Source: Planctomycetales bacterium (lineage in GTDB: Bacteria; Planctomycetota; Planctomycetia; Planctomycetales; Planctomycetaceae). Taken from it: a stretch of 35,186 nt of DNA. Of the stretch, positions 15,801 to 27,800 are shown in pieces (within the stretch, counting starts at the first letter, position 1; every line of letters starts with the position of its first letter). The notes under the pieces were generated by a model. That model searched no databases, was not told where the DNA came from, and saw only the letters and a program-made list of their open reading frames with translations. The stretch covers positions 1 through 35,186 of the forward strand of contig JACRIH010000443.1 in NCBI GenBank assembly GCA_016235885.1, in the 5' to 3' direction. The position numbers and the translations under genes were made by a program.

Positions 15801-18800
15801 CGCCGACTGCCGTGTTCACAGCCAGAGTGCCGCTGGTGACACTGAAGGTCACCGTTTCGTTGCCCGCTGCGACATCCACATCGACAATGTTGATGCCGCT
15901 CAGCGGCAAGCCAATGTCTTCGTTGGTGACGTAGGTGGCCGGGAGCGTGTTGACCGGCGCATCGTTCACTCCGTTCACGGTGATCGTGACGGTGACGATG
16001 TTGCCGATATTGTCGCCACCGTTGCTTACTCCGCCATCGTCCCGAACCTCGTATTGGAAGGTATCGGTTCCATTGAAATCCTGAACCGGCGTATAGGTGA
16101 AGGTGCCATCCGAATTGAGAGTGAAGCTCAGCGCGTTGGTCGGCGCGCCACCGACCAGCACGGCGTTGAGGACGTTGGCGGGATTCGTGTCGTTCGGGTC
16201 GGAATCGTTCGCCAAAACTCCCAGGGGATTGACCCCCACACCATCCGCCGTGAGAGTTGTGTCTTCGTTTACCGTGTAGGCATCCGCCACGGCCAGCGGT
16301 TCGTCGTTAACCGGCGTGACGAAGATGGTAAATGTGCTCAACAAGGTATCGTCGCCGAGGTTGGCGATCCCACCGTTGTCCACCAGGGTCACTGTGACGG
16401 TGACCAGTCCCGATCCGTTGAGCGCCGGCAGGAAATTGAGATCGGCGGTGCCCAGCGCCGCGTTGAAGTTGGTGATGGTCAGAGTCGAGAAAAACCCAAC
16501 GATGCTGGACGAGACTGAGGGGACCAGCGACTGCACTGTCGCAGCCGGTGGAATCTCGTCTGTCGCTGTCGCACGCGCCGCGAACAGTCCCGTCAGGTTG
16601 AGTGTGAATGGCACCACGACACTGTCTTCCAGGATCAGAGGAGCAACACCCTGATTGGGGATGGTTGTGATCACCGGTTCGTCGTTCACCGGAATGACGG
16701 TAATCGAGATCTGGTCCGTGTCCGTCTTGACCACCGGCGCCAGGGGAAGGTGCGTGTTGCCGAGATCGCTGGTCGTGACCGTCAGAACTGTCGAGGAAAG
16801 GTTGTTGAGATCATTTCGATCCAGGCCCGGGTTGAATCGCAATGTGTTTAGCGCGGTGTTGATTGCGGCGATCGTGCCGGCGAACGTCATCGTGTTCGTG
16901 CCATTCGCACCGGGACCGAAAGTCAGGCCCGTGGTCGTCGTCATCGTCAAGATGCCATCGTCGGTCGTCGCCGCCGTGCCGTTGGTGACCGTCAGCGTGA
17001 CCTGGATCTGGCTGCCGTTCAGGTGCGCATCCACATCGCTGATCGAGATCGCGTTGTTGCCGAGCGCCGAGAAATTCAGTGCGCCGTCCTCGATGACGGC
17101 CTGTGGTCCGGGGAACGAGTTCACCGGAGCATCGTTGACGCCGTTGGTCACCAGGATGGTGAACACCACGATGCCACTGGGCTGATTGCCCTGCAGCCGG
17201 TTGCCGGCCAGATCCTTGATGCCATTCGTCGCATCATTGGCAATCGTCAACGTATATCGACTGTCGAGCGGGAACGTGGAGACCGACGTGAAGATGGCCT
17301 GGTTGGTGTTGTTGTTATAGACAAACTGGTAGTCCACACCGTCAAACAACGTGACGCCGTCGCGTTGCAGGGTGTACTTCAGACTGGTGCCGGCCAGCAC
17401 GTCGTCCACGCCAATCCCCGCGTCGAGAATCTCCACGATGAACTGCGTGAGTGGCGCGGAGCCGGCGGGCAGGTCGATGTGGATGTTCGTTCCCGTGGCA
17501 TCCAGATCGACACCGCTGGGATCGTTGTCGAGCGGACTGACCATCCGGGCTGTGGGGCCGAGAAAGTCCGCCCGTTCCACGGCACCGCGGTCTTTGAAAA
17601 TGTTCGAGCCGAGACCGGGGAACGAGGCTTGTGCCGGATCGTCCCGGCGGAGTTGTCCGTACAGATCGCGATCCGGAGCGAAGATCGGGGACTCTGGAAT
17701 GCCCAGCGCTCCCGTGACCGCCACGTATTCCGCCCGATCGGGCAGCACGTTGATGGAACTGTCGATCGCTTTGCTGCCCGAGGCCAGATAGAAGCTGGTG
17801 GTACTCAGGAACAGGGCATCGGTCGCCAGCAACTGGATGTCGTTGGGTGTCGGCGCGTAAGCCGCCCCACCCACTGTGCCGAGTGACGTGTTGCCTTGGA
17901 ACACGAATGTCCCCGTTTGTGTCGCCGAGATCGCGCCTGTGGAGGACGAGTTGTCGATGATCATCGCGTTGGCCGTGTTGGCGATGATGTTGTTGAGAAT
18001 GGTTGGGCTGGCGTTGTTCGAAACGTTGATGCCCGTGCCAACGGCGGTCGCACCACCGTAGATCGTGTTGTTCACGATCCGGCCGAACGGAACCGCCGCC
18101 GCCGGAACATTACCCGCCGTGTTCGGTTCGCCGCCGAAGCTGATGCCGTTCGTCGTAAAGTCGGTCACAACGTTATTGGCGATCGTCACCCCCGGAGCCA
18201 GCCGGGGTGTGTTGAGCGTGTCGAAATTGATGGGCGAACCGGGATGTGGCGAATTGGTTACGCCATCGCGTGGTGCCGCGGCGACCACGATGCCGGCCAG
18301 CGAGACATTGCGAATCAGGTTGTTCGCGATCAGAATCTGTCCCTGCTCGCGGTGGAAGTTCTCGTCGCCGAGGGCCTTGTTCGCCGCCGGGAACGTGATG
18401 TCGTCGAGGAAGAATCCGTCCTGACCCGAGGTGACGCTGCCATCCTTCACGTATTCCCACAAGAATGTATGAACTCCGGCATCCACGTGGAACGACACCG
18501 TTGTCGCGCCAACGACACCCGACAGTGATTCCAGCGGAGCGCTGTAATCACCGCCCGAGACGTCAATGAAGAACCGGTAGACGTCCCCTGCTTTTCCGGC
18601 ACCCGCCGCTTCCGACGAGACCCGACGCGTAAACGTCATGTCGCCATCCCCGGTGTAAACGGTGATCTGCAACCGGGACCGTTCGTTATCGCCCAGCGGA
18701 GTGGACGTGGTGGGATCGTAGAACGACCGGGCGCTGAACGCCCCCGCGACGGGCAAGCCCATCACAGGATCTATTGCGAACGCGGGAACCGAAGTCAGGA

Positions 18801-21800
18801 TGAACGGCTTGTCCGTGGGACCGGGCGTCGGCAGCGGTTGCCAGGGGGCACCACTGAAATCACCCGTTTCGAAATCGTCCGTCGTGCCCACCGCATTCTT
18901 GAATGTGGCGGTGGTCAGCAGACGGTCGTTGGTGTCGTAGTTGAAGCCGATCGACGTGAGAATGTCTGTCGGATCGGCCACGGTGGCGTATTCCGTCCCG
19001 CGCCGGATTTCGAGCTGGTAGGCCCCCGTCAGTTGCGGTTTCGGCGCATCCGGATCGGGGTTTGTCGTTCGTGGAGAGCCTTGTCCAAGATTGAACGACG
19101 ACGACAAATTGCTGGTCGCCGACGTGACCATTTCGCCCCGTTCCGCGAAGCCGACGATGATGTCATCGACGAAGAAGCCTTCGAATTGATTGTTCTGACC
19201 GCGGGTGCGCGCGAATTCGCCGCCCCCGTCCTGGAACAAGCCGTTTTCGTCTCCCGGCAGACCGATCATCGCACTGTTGTGCGTGGCCGTGCCGAATGTC
19301 CCCATCGTTCCTGCTGTGCTGAAATCGAACCGGAGCATCAGACTGGCATTCCCGGCGTAGTCCGCCAGATCAACCCGCGCCTGTCGCCAGGTCCGCGTTT
19401 CGAACAATTCCTGAGCCTGTTGATTGCCCTGTGTGGAGGCGGTCCGACTGACGGACAGGAATGAGGGGAGTTCCGCATCGGACGTGGCCGTGCTCGACAA
19501 GATGCTGTTGTTCGTCGCCACCAGTTGCCACGTGGCACCGCTATCTCGCGAGATGGACACGCGAGCGCTGTCGCGCATGCGCCCAGCGCTCTGACTGTTG
19601 TCCGCGTTTTGATCTTCCGTTTGGAGGAGGTAGTTGAAGTACAGCGTCGGCTTGTCCGTGCGGTTGTAGCCGGTCAAGCTGAAGGAATTTGTGACCACGC
19701 TCCCGAGGGCACCCCCCGGCAGGTTGTACGTGTTCGCTATGCCGGCATTGGACGTCAAGTCCTGTTGGACCTGTTCATTCAAGACGCCGTATTGGCCCTG
19801 GCCACCGACATATTGGAAATAGGTGTCATTGGCTCCATTCGGCGAATTGCCTGACACCGATGGATCAAGATCGAGGCCAAAGTAGAGGCTGGCACCGCCA
19901 TCCGCCTCTGTGCGGTCTTTCGTATCGGCACCACCAACAAGGGGTGTGGGTTCATTACCCGGTGTGCGGCTGTTGTCGAATGCGGCGTTGATGCCGTGAC
20001 CGGCTTCTGCTCCGCGGCGATCCGTCGGATGCCAGAGGTTGAAGTCCAACGGTGAAAACGCCAGGCCCGTCGCGGTGGGCACACCCGAAGCGACTGTCAA
20101 CGCATCGGCCGCGCCGTCGTTATTGCTGTCGAAGACCGCCTGTAGAGTGCCGTTTGTGGGATCGATCGCATACAAGGCGCCTGTATCTGTGACCGCAAAC
20201 AAGGTGGTGGCAAAGGCACCACCATTCACATTCTGGGGACCGATTGCGAGTCCCTGAAAGCCGGTCACGCCATCGAGAGTTTCGATGTCGCGGACAACTG
20301 TCGCGTCGCCACTGTTCTTGTCGATTTGCAGGAACTCACCTCGATTTGTGATCCCGTACAATTGATTGCCGGCGACACTGAAATTGGCAAAGGCCAATCC
20401 CGTGACGTTGCCACGCAATGGAGTACCCAAACCACCCAACAACGTCCGGTTGCCCGGCGCTCCGGTCAGGGTGCGGTCGCTCCCGTTGCTAATCGCAGCA
20501 ATGACCAACTGACTCGCTTGAGCATGGCTGTTGATCAGGTCAACAACTTGCTGGATTGTGCCGGCTGGGCTGCTGTCAATCGCCACAGTGATCGTGTTAC
20601 CGGCCACCGTGACCTGCTGGGTCTGGTCGGCAAACGTGAAATTCACTTGAATGCCGTTCCCGGCGGCTCCAGGAGCTCGGGCCTCGAGTCGAATCGTTGT
20701 ACCGCCGCTGGCGTCAGAACCAGTAGTGTTCGCGGAGGCAAACGTCACAACATTCGGTTGAATGTCCCCTTCGATACCGTAGAAAAGATTCGTGTCATGC
20801 GCTGCGGAACCAGTCGCTGGGTTGGCGCGGTACAGTTTCGAATTGATCGCCACACCTGCATTGTCTCGGACCGAGTAGTACAGCGAATAATTGGGTTGGC
20901 CGGCAGTTTGATTTCCAAACCCGGTCTGACGCTCAAATGTCAGTGCGTCCACGTTGTCCGTGAACGTGAGATCATTGAACACCGGTTGGTTGTTGCCCCC
21001 CTGATCCACCGTCACGGTGGCAATGCCGCCCGGAATGTTGTCGTTGCCAACCAGTGCTAGTGCGGCATTACCCGTGTCAATTCTCTGCAGCGCACCCGCC
21101 GTGCTGTTGTTTGGGTTGAGGAAATTCGCGGACTGGAGCCGTTGATACGCAAACAACTGGCCGTCCGACCGCATCACGATGTCTTGCAAGGTATTGGTGG
21201 TCAGGCCCATGCCGCTGACGCCAGTGAGGTCGGCGATCACGCCACCGCGCGAGGGGTTCACTGTGAAGATGTCGTTTGCCTGGTTCACGAATAACAACAC
21301 GTCGTTCAGCGAGAACGGCACGATGTGCGTGTCCAATGTGGCAATGGACGAGATGTCTACCAGCGGCGTCGTGATCTGAGTCGCGGTCGGATCGTTGGTG
21401 ACCTGTGCCCCATTCGAGTGATAGTTGAGGAACCCGATGTGGTCTTCGACAATGCGGTAGGTACCGTTCGCCGGTTCGAGACGGGTGAGTTGATTCGTCA
21501 GACTTGCATTCGACACGAACTGGGCGCTGAGCGTCGTGGGAATGAGCTGGTCGGATGAAAAAGAGACCAGGTAGGCGGCCGAATCCTGACCGGGAATTCC
21601 CGTGGGGAGCATCAACGATCCGAGGAACGGATCGAGCTTGCCCACCGTACCACGACTCAGGTCGTCCAGATCGTTTCCCTGCCCGGCTGCCGGCTGATCG
21701 TCGGCGATGTTTGAGTCGCGGCCGATCGCGACCAATTCGATGGCACCGGTCACCGTATTCTGCTTGTACAGCGCGAGGGTCGAATCCGTGCGGGTCAGGC

Positions 21801-24800
21801 CGTTGGCGTAATCCACATCCAGCACGGTGGCCCAGGTCTTGGACGGGGCCGTTGTCGTCGTCGGCGCGTTCAAGCCGGGGACCACCTGAATGTTTTGGTA
21901 GTCCACGGTGAACCGGTAAAAATCAACGTCCGTCGCCGACGAGATATCGCCCGCCGTCGAAAATGTGTTCCGGTCGGTATTCAACAAATTACCGAGTTGC
22001 TGCGCGCCACCGGTGCTGTTGTTGTCCCCGGTGGTCTCTTCGGTGTCGCCGAGCAATGGCGAGTGGTATGGCAAACCGCTCACTTCCACACCATTCGTGG
22101 CGTAGCGGATGTCTGCAAAACTCACCGTCGAACCGGGGAACTCGTCGATCTGACGCAGCCGAATCTGCAACTGGTAACGGCCCGATGTCAGGCCGGCGAG
22201 TGTGTTTTCCGACCCGGCCACCGGCTGGCTGCGGACGCGGACAAAGTAGGTGCCGGTCAGGCCGGCTGTGCCCGGCAGAGTCACGCGGAAGCCCGCGTCG
22301 CGCGGGTTCTGGCTGAAATAATCCCCACCCAGATTCGGGACTTTGATCAGCGTGAAGGCGGACCCCGAGAGCGTGCTGTTGTTGAGCGACCGGGCCACCA
22401 CGGTTCCGTTGGAGTCGATCAATTCGACCATCGTGTCCAGTGCGGAACTGGTGCGATCGATGTCCAACCAGACTTCGGTGCCCGTGAGCGCCGAGAAGCT
22501 GTACACATCGACATCCGTGGGCGCATCGGTCGCGATGTCGCCGTGGACTTCGTACCCGAGCCGCAGCAGGTCGTCGCCGCTCTTGTCGTCCGGAGCCAAC
22601 TGCCCCAAGAATTCGGCGGTGGTTGGATTGGCATTCAGATCGACGTTGCCGGTGAGCGATTTTTCTCGCTCGTTGTACACGGCCACGTTTCGGTCGTTGC
22701 TGTACTGGTTGAGCTGAATGCTGCGCCAGTCCCCCGCCGAGGCGGGATTCACCACGCCGATACCGAAGCTACCGGAAGCCAGTCCCAACGTCACCACTTC
22801 GTCATCCGCGTCGCCGGGGATCGCGTTCACCCCTTCATCCAACACGAAGGGAATCAGTCCGTTGAAACCGGGAGGCCCCGTGAACGTGTTGTGATAAGGC
22901 GTGCCGTTACTGAGTTCGATATCGGTGATCGTAAAGCCCGCAGCAATCGCCTCGGGGGTTTTGCGCAGGCCGCCGATCCCGAAGACCGTCGTGTTCAATT
23001 GGAACGGCAGAGGCAGTTCCAGCCACTGCAGTGGATTCGCCGCCCCGGCTTCTGTCAGTGCCACCAGGCTGCCGCCGGCGTTCACGAAGTTTTGGATTTC
23101 CACTTTTCGTGCGGTCAGCAATGTGAGATCCGCGTCGGTGATGCCTCCGCCAGCATTGCTGCTATCCGAAGGAACGTAGATCACCCGGAAGTTGTTGAAA
23201 TTGATGGCGCTAATCGCCGCGCCGGTCACCACGGTTTGAGTCAATCCCAAGACCGTCGTGACACTGGTGATGGCCGGCAGCGCACTGCCACCAAAGGGAC
23301 CGCCACCACCGGCGGTCGCCCCGATGACGAGCACGTCATTGGGTGCGTTGTTCCGGGCACCGTTGTACGCGAAGTTGACCGACTGCTCGATGAACAGCCA
23401 GCCGGTCTGATTGACGTCGTCCGCGGTGCCCAGGGTATTGTCCGGACCTGCCGTGGCCGAACCGTGATCGTCGCGGTCGCCACCATCGATCAACACCGCG
23501 CCGGAGTTCCCGACTGGCGTGACCTGGCCTGGGTCGCACTTTCCCGAATTGAGCGTGTCGGTTTGCGGATTGCCGTCCGGTTGGAACCCGGCACCAATGC
23601 TGCAATCGGTCAGCGACGTCATCACCACTGGGAAGCCCGGTTGACCCACCACCTGCACCGTGCCGCCAATGCGATCGTTGATGTCCGCCGGAGACCCGTT
23701 GGCGGTCAGTCCGGCGCTGGCCCCCTGCAATTTGACCACCAGACTGGCGTCCGAATCGCTCTGCAATCGCAGGCCGCCGTATGTATGCACGTTGTTGACC
23801 GACACTTCGTTTTGCAACACGTGAACGATGTCCGTGTCGTCCCAAACGCCGGCCACCGTCAGTTGCTCACCGCGCACGTGCATGCCGTTGACGCCGTTCA
23901 AATCCAAACGGTTCAAGCGGACGAGCGGCCCGTGATTGTCGGCGAACTGTGTGAACGTGTCGATTGAACCGGTGCTTCGTCCGTAGTCCGCATTCTGAAC
24001 ATCCACCAGCGAATTGGCGTTGATGCTGATGAAATTCCCCAGATTGTTCTGCACGATGTTGTTGACGATGAGCGGTTGCGAACCGAGCACGAAGATTGTC
24101 GACGCGTTGTTCGTGCCCCGTCCCTTGCGATTGGTGGTGGCTTGGCCACTCGCATTGTTCTCGATCAAACTGTTCGTCAGGCGCACGTCGGCCTGTCGGA
24201 TTTCGATCGGGTTGAACCGGTCGAAACTTCCCTCGATCGGCGTCGTCCCGCCCGCGTAGGCCAGATAGATGTGGTCCAGGCTGCCGCTGGAAACCTGTTC
24301 GAAAGTCAACCCGCCCCAATCGCCATTCGTGCCGTCCGGGTTCGAGTTGCCATCGGCACCCGTATCGAACGTTCCGCCGGAACCGTACCGATCGTCGAGC
24401 AGGCTGGTGAACCGGATCGGTTTTTCGGCGGTCCCTTCCGCGATCAGCCGCGAGGCGCCCCGGTCCATTTCGATTCGCGAACCACGCAGCTTCACGACCA
24501 CGCCGGGATCGATTGCCAGTCGGCCCGACAACCGGGCCGTCGTATCGAGCGGTCCCCCGGGACTTCCGTTCAGCACCAGGTTCTCGGTAATCACGTGGAC
24601 GATGTCGGTGTCGTTGAATCTCGCCGTGACGTCGAGCTTGTCCAGCGGACTGCCGAAACTCGTCCGGATGCGCACGAACAAACCGTTGGTCGAATTGTTG
24701 AACAACTGGTTGTTGTGAATGTCCGGTCCAATCCGGCCATTCACGTCGTTAAAGCTGTTCGGATCGGCCGAGATGGCCGCGTCCGCACTGAATGTGATGC

Positions 24801-27800
24801 GGTTGTGTGAAATGGTCGGCCGCGTGGGGCGGGTCGAGGTGCTGATCAGGTGGACCGGATCGAACACATCCTGCACGGAATTGACGATGACCGTACCGCC
24901 GCCATAGCTCAGGTCGGCATGGTTCACGTAGTTCAAGAACACGCCCGCGCCGCTCGCAGGCAGCGGCTGATCGGAATCGGACCGGAAGACCAGTCCACCC
25001 CAGTTTCCCGCCGACAACGGATTGCCCACCGCGTCGCTGTCGCCACCGATCGTGTCGTTGTGCCATGACGTGAAGTACACCCGGTTCGTCGGTGTCCCCA
25101 GTACCTGCACGGCACCCTGGCTGCGGTCGATTGTCGCGGAAGACGTTCCCGCATCGAGGTTGGCTCCCTGGAGCTTGATGATCGCCCCGGCGTCGATCAT
25201 CACCGTGACACCCTGCGGAACTTCGAACGTGGCTCCGTCAGGCAGCGCCCCGCCCGCGTCGTTTCGACCCACCTGATACGGCAGGTTGTTGTTGATCGTG
25301 GTCGAATTGTTGTCCGTGCCGCCGTTCCCCACGAGGCGCAGAATGTTGACGCCGCTCAGCAGCGCGGGCGTTCCCGCGACGTTGAGCGTGGTGGCGTTGA
25401 GTAGATCGACTCGATCACCTGTCGCGGTGGCCGTCGTATTCAACGGGGCCGCAAGATTCGTGATCGAAAACGCAATGTTAGTGGCCACCGCCGAGGCGCT
25501 GGCCCCCAGCGCCACTTGACTGGAACCAGCAACGGGAACCCCAGCGACGAAGGTGAACGTGACCGCGGGATTGGTGCCATCGCTGATGGTAAACGTCTGT
25601 CCCGCGACAATGCCCAAGGCCGCCGGCACCACGATCCGTGACGCCGCCACACCCACCGCGGTTTGCAGATTGTTGTAGGGGCTGGCAATCGTCCCCGTTC
25701 CGCCAGCGGCCGCCGACTTGTCCACGACGATCGTGTGCGAACTGTCGGAGTCTCCCTGGAAATCGAATTCGTAAACGCCCCCCGGCAGGCGATCGGCGTC
25801 GCCGTCGAGATTCGTCGCCGTCGCATCGACATCGTGCAGGCTGGCCGCGGAGTCGGTGGTGAAATTCAATTGCAGCGTGTACAGCCCGTCCGTCATGCCG
25901 CCGTAGCCGCTGTCGGAGATGGTCGGATCGTAGTTCGTATTTCCGGTGCTGGTGACGCCGATGTAGTACGTCCCCGGATCGAGGTGCGCCGTGAGATACG
26001 AATCGTTGCTGTAGTAATCGTCGTTGCGGGAAATCAGCGTGCGGACTCCACCGACCTCGGAGTACAGCGTCAGCGCCGTGTTGAGCAGGCTGGTGGTCGC
26101 CAGCCGCTCCGCAATGGTTTCCGCCGAGAACGTGCCGGACTGCCCCGCGGCCACCGTGAATTGATACAGATCGATGTCCGTGCTGAAGGGCGCGTGGTTT
26201 CGCAGCGCGTGGATCCAGTCGAAGTCGCCCGTGAGAACCTGTTCGCCGACGAGGCCCCCCCCTTGAATCGACGGAATATCGTACGAGTGGCCGAGGCCGA
26301 TGGCATGGCCGATTTCGTGAAACGCCACGCTCATCCACGCGCCGCCGTAGTCGTCGCCGTTGCCGGCTCGCAAGGCGGCACTCATGACCACGCCCGGTCC
26401 CCCTTGAATGCCCGGAGGAGGATTGGCCAGCGTCGGTGCCGCGACGCGCGGGTCGCCGGTGACGACTTGTAGGCCGCCGCCGGAAGTCTCGCGGAATTGC
26501 ATCCCCAGCCGGCTGGCGAAGATTTCGAAGATCTCCCGGGTCCGCTGTTTCTCGGCGGCGTTGATCTGGTTGAACAGCGTGTTTCCCTGCGCGTCGACTC
26601 CGTACGCATTGCCGAAGAAATAGTCCATGGTTTCGATGGTGCCCGGCAAAGTGGGCGTCGTTCCCGATCCGGCTCCGTGGTCTTCGGCCGGGATATCCCG
26701 GTGTCCGGGGTCATCCGACCCGCCTGGCAACGGCGGCAAAAGGAGCGCCGTTTGCGCCTCGATTTGCGACGCATACGTCTGTGTTGCCGAACCGAGTGTC
26801 CCCAGACTTGTGGCCGTCCCGAAACTCGAATTGTCGTCGCTGGCGGCAATCGACGATCCCGCGACGTTCACGGCGAGTTGATACGAACCGGTCGTCGTTC
26901 CGACACCGGCACCGATGGCCCCAGTGACCGCACTGTAGACCACGTTGCCCGTCGACGACACGCCGATGTAGTACGTTCCGGCAGCCAGTGCCCCGGTGTT
27001 CCGCACTTCCGCGATGCCCGCCAGGACCGCATTCGTGGGAACGCCAATTTCGACACCAGCCGAATCGAACAAGCGCACAGCGGCGTCCAATGATCCCGTG
27101 CCCCCCGCCGGCAACGGAGTCGCCGTGATGGTGACGCCGGTGGCGGCCGTGTTCAGAACGAACTTGTACAGATCGACATCGTCGGGCAACGCAACGCCCG
27201 TGTTGTCGCCGATCACGGCGGTCGTGCTGTAGCCGGTCGTGGTGAACAACGTTCCCACGTTGATCGCGTTGGCGGTCGTGTTGTTGGCTTCGGTCGATTC
27301 TCCGATCCGCAACCGGAACGTGCTGGTGGGCAGACTGGCCGCGAACTGCAATCGGGCCGTGTGGCGCGTGCTGTCGTACGTGACCGACGTCGGAATCAGA
27401 ATCGCGTTGTTCGACGTGTCGATCAATTGATAGAACGCCGGGTTGTTGGCTTCGACCGGATTGAGTGGGTCTTCGTTGAAGTTGACCGTGACGATGTCCA
27501 ATCGCTGCGTGAGGCCACCGTCGGCAATCGACAGAACTCCGGCGACATTTGTGAGGGTTGAGGCCGTCGGATTGAAGGCCCTGCCCGCGATGGTCACGAT
27601 GGCGCCGGCCTGCGACGCGGTGGCGTCGAGGGTGGAACCGCCGATGGCCGTTGCAATGGCCGCCGCCACGGTGTTCGCGTATCCAGCCACGGCCAGTTGC
27701 GTCGAATCGAACAATACCGGCACGTTGCCGGGCAACGTGCCGGTTGCAGTCTGCGTGTCGTTGAATTCGAGCACGACCTGATTGCCGCCGGCCGTCAATA

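Noticed and set aside
12976-16518. 1180-codon open frame on the + strand opposite the cadherin-like array
   Set aside because: It is fully antisense to clearly coding repeats, its product is Arg/Val/His-rich without recognisable domains, and its length follows from the repeated codon pattern of the real gene, which keeps stops out of one antisense frame.
10738-17139. Regular repeats as a CRISPR array
   Set aside because: Repeats are about 320-390 bp, degenerate and in frame with a protein; no short identical repeats with unique spacers and no cas genes.
21895-23967. 690-codon open frame on the + strand inside the giant gene
   Set aside because: Same reason: antisense shadow of a GC-rich coding frame, with no ribosome binding site, signal or domain pattern.
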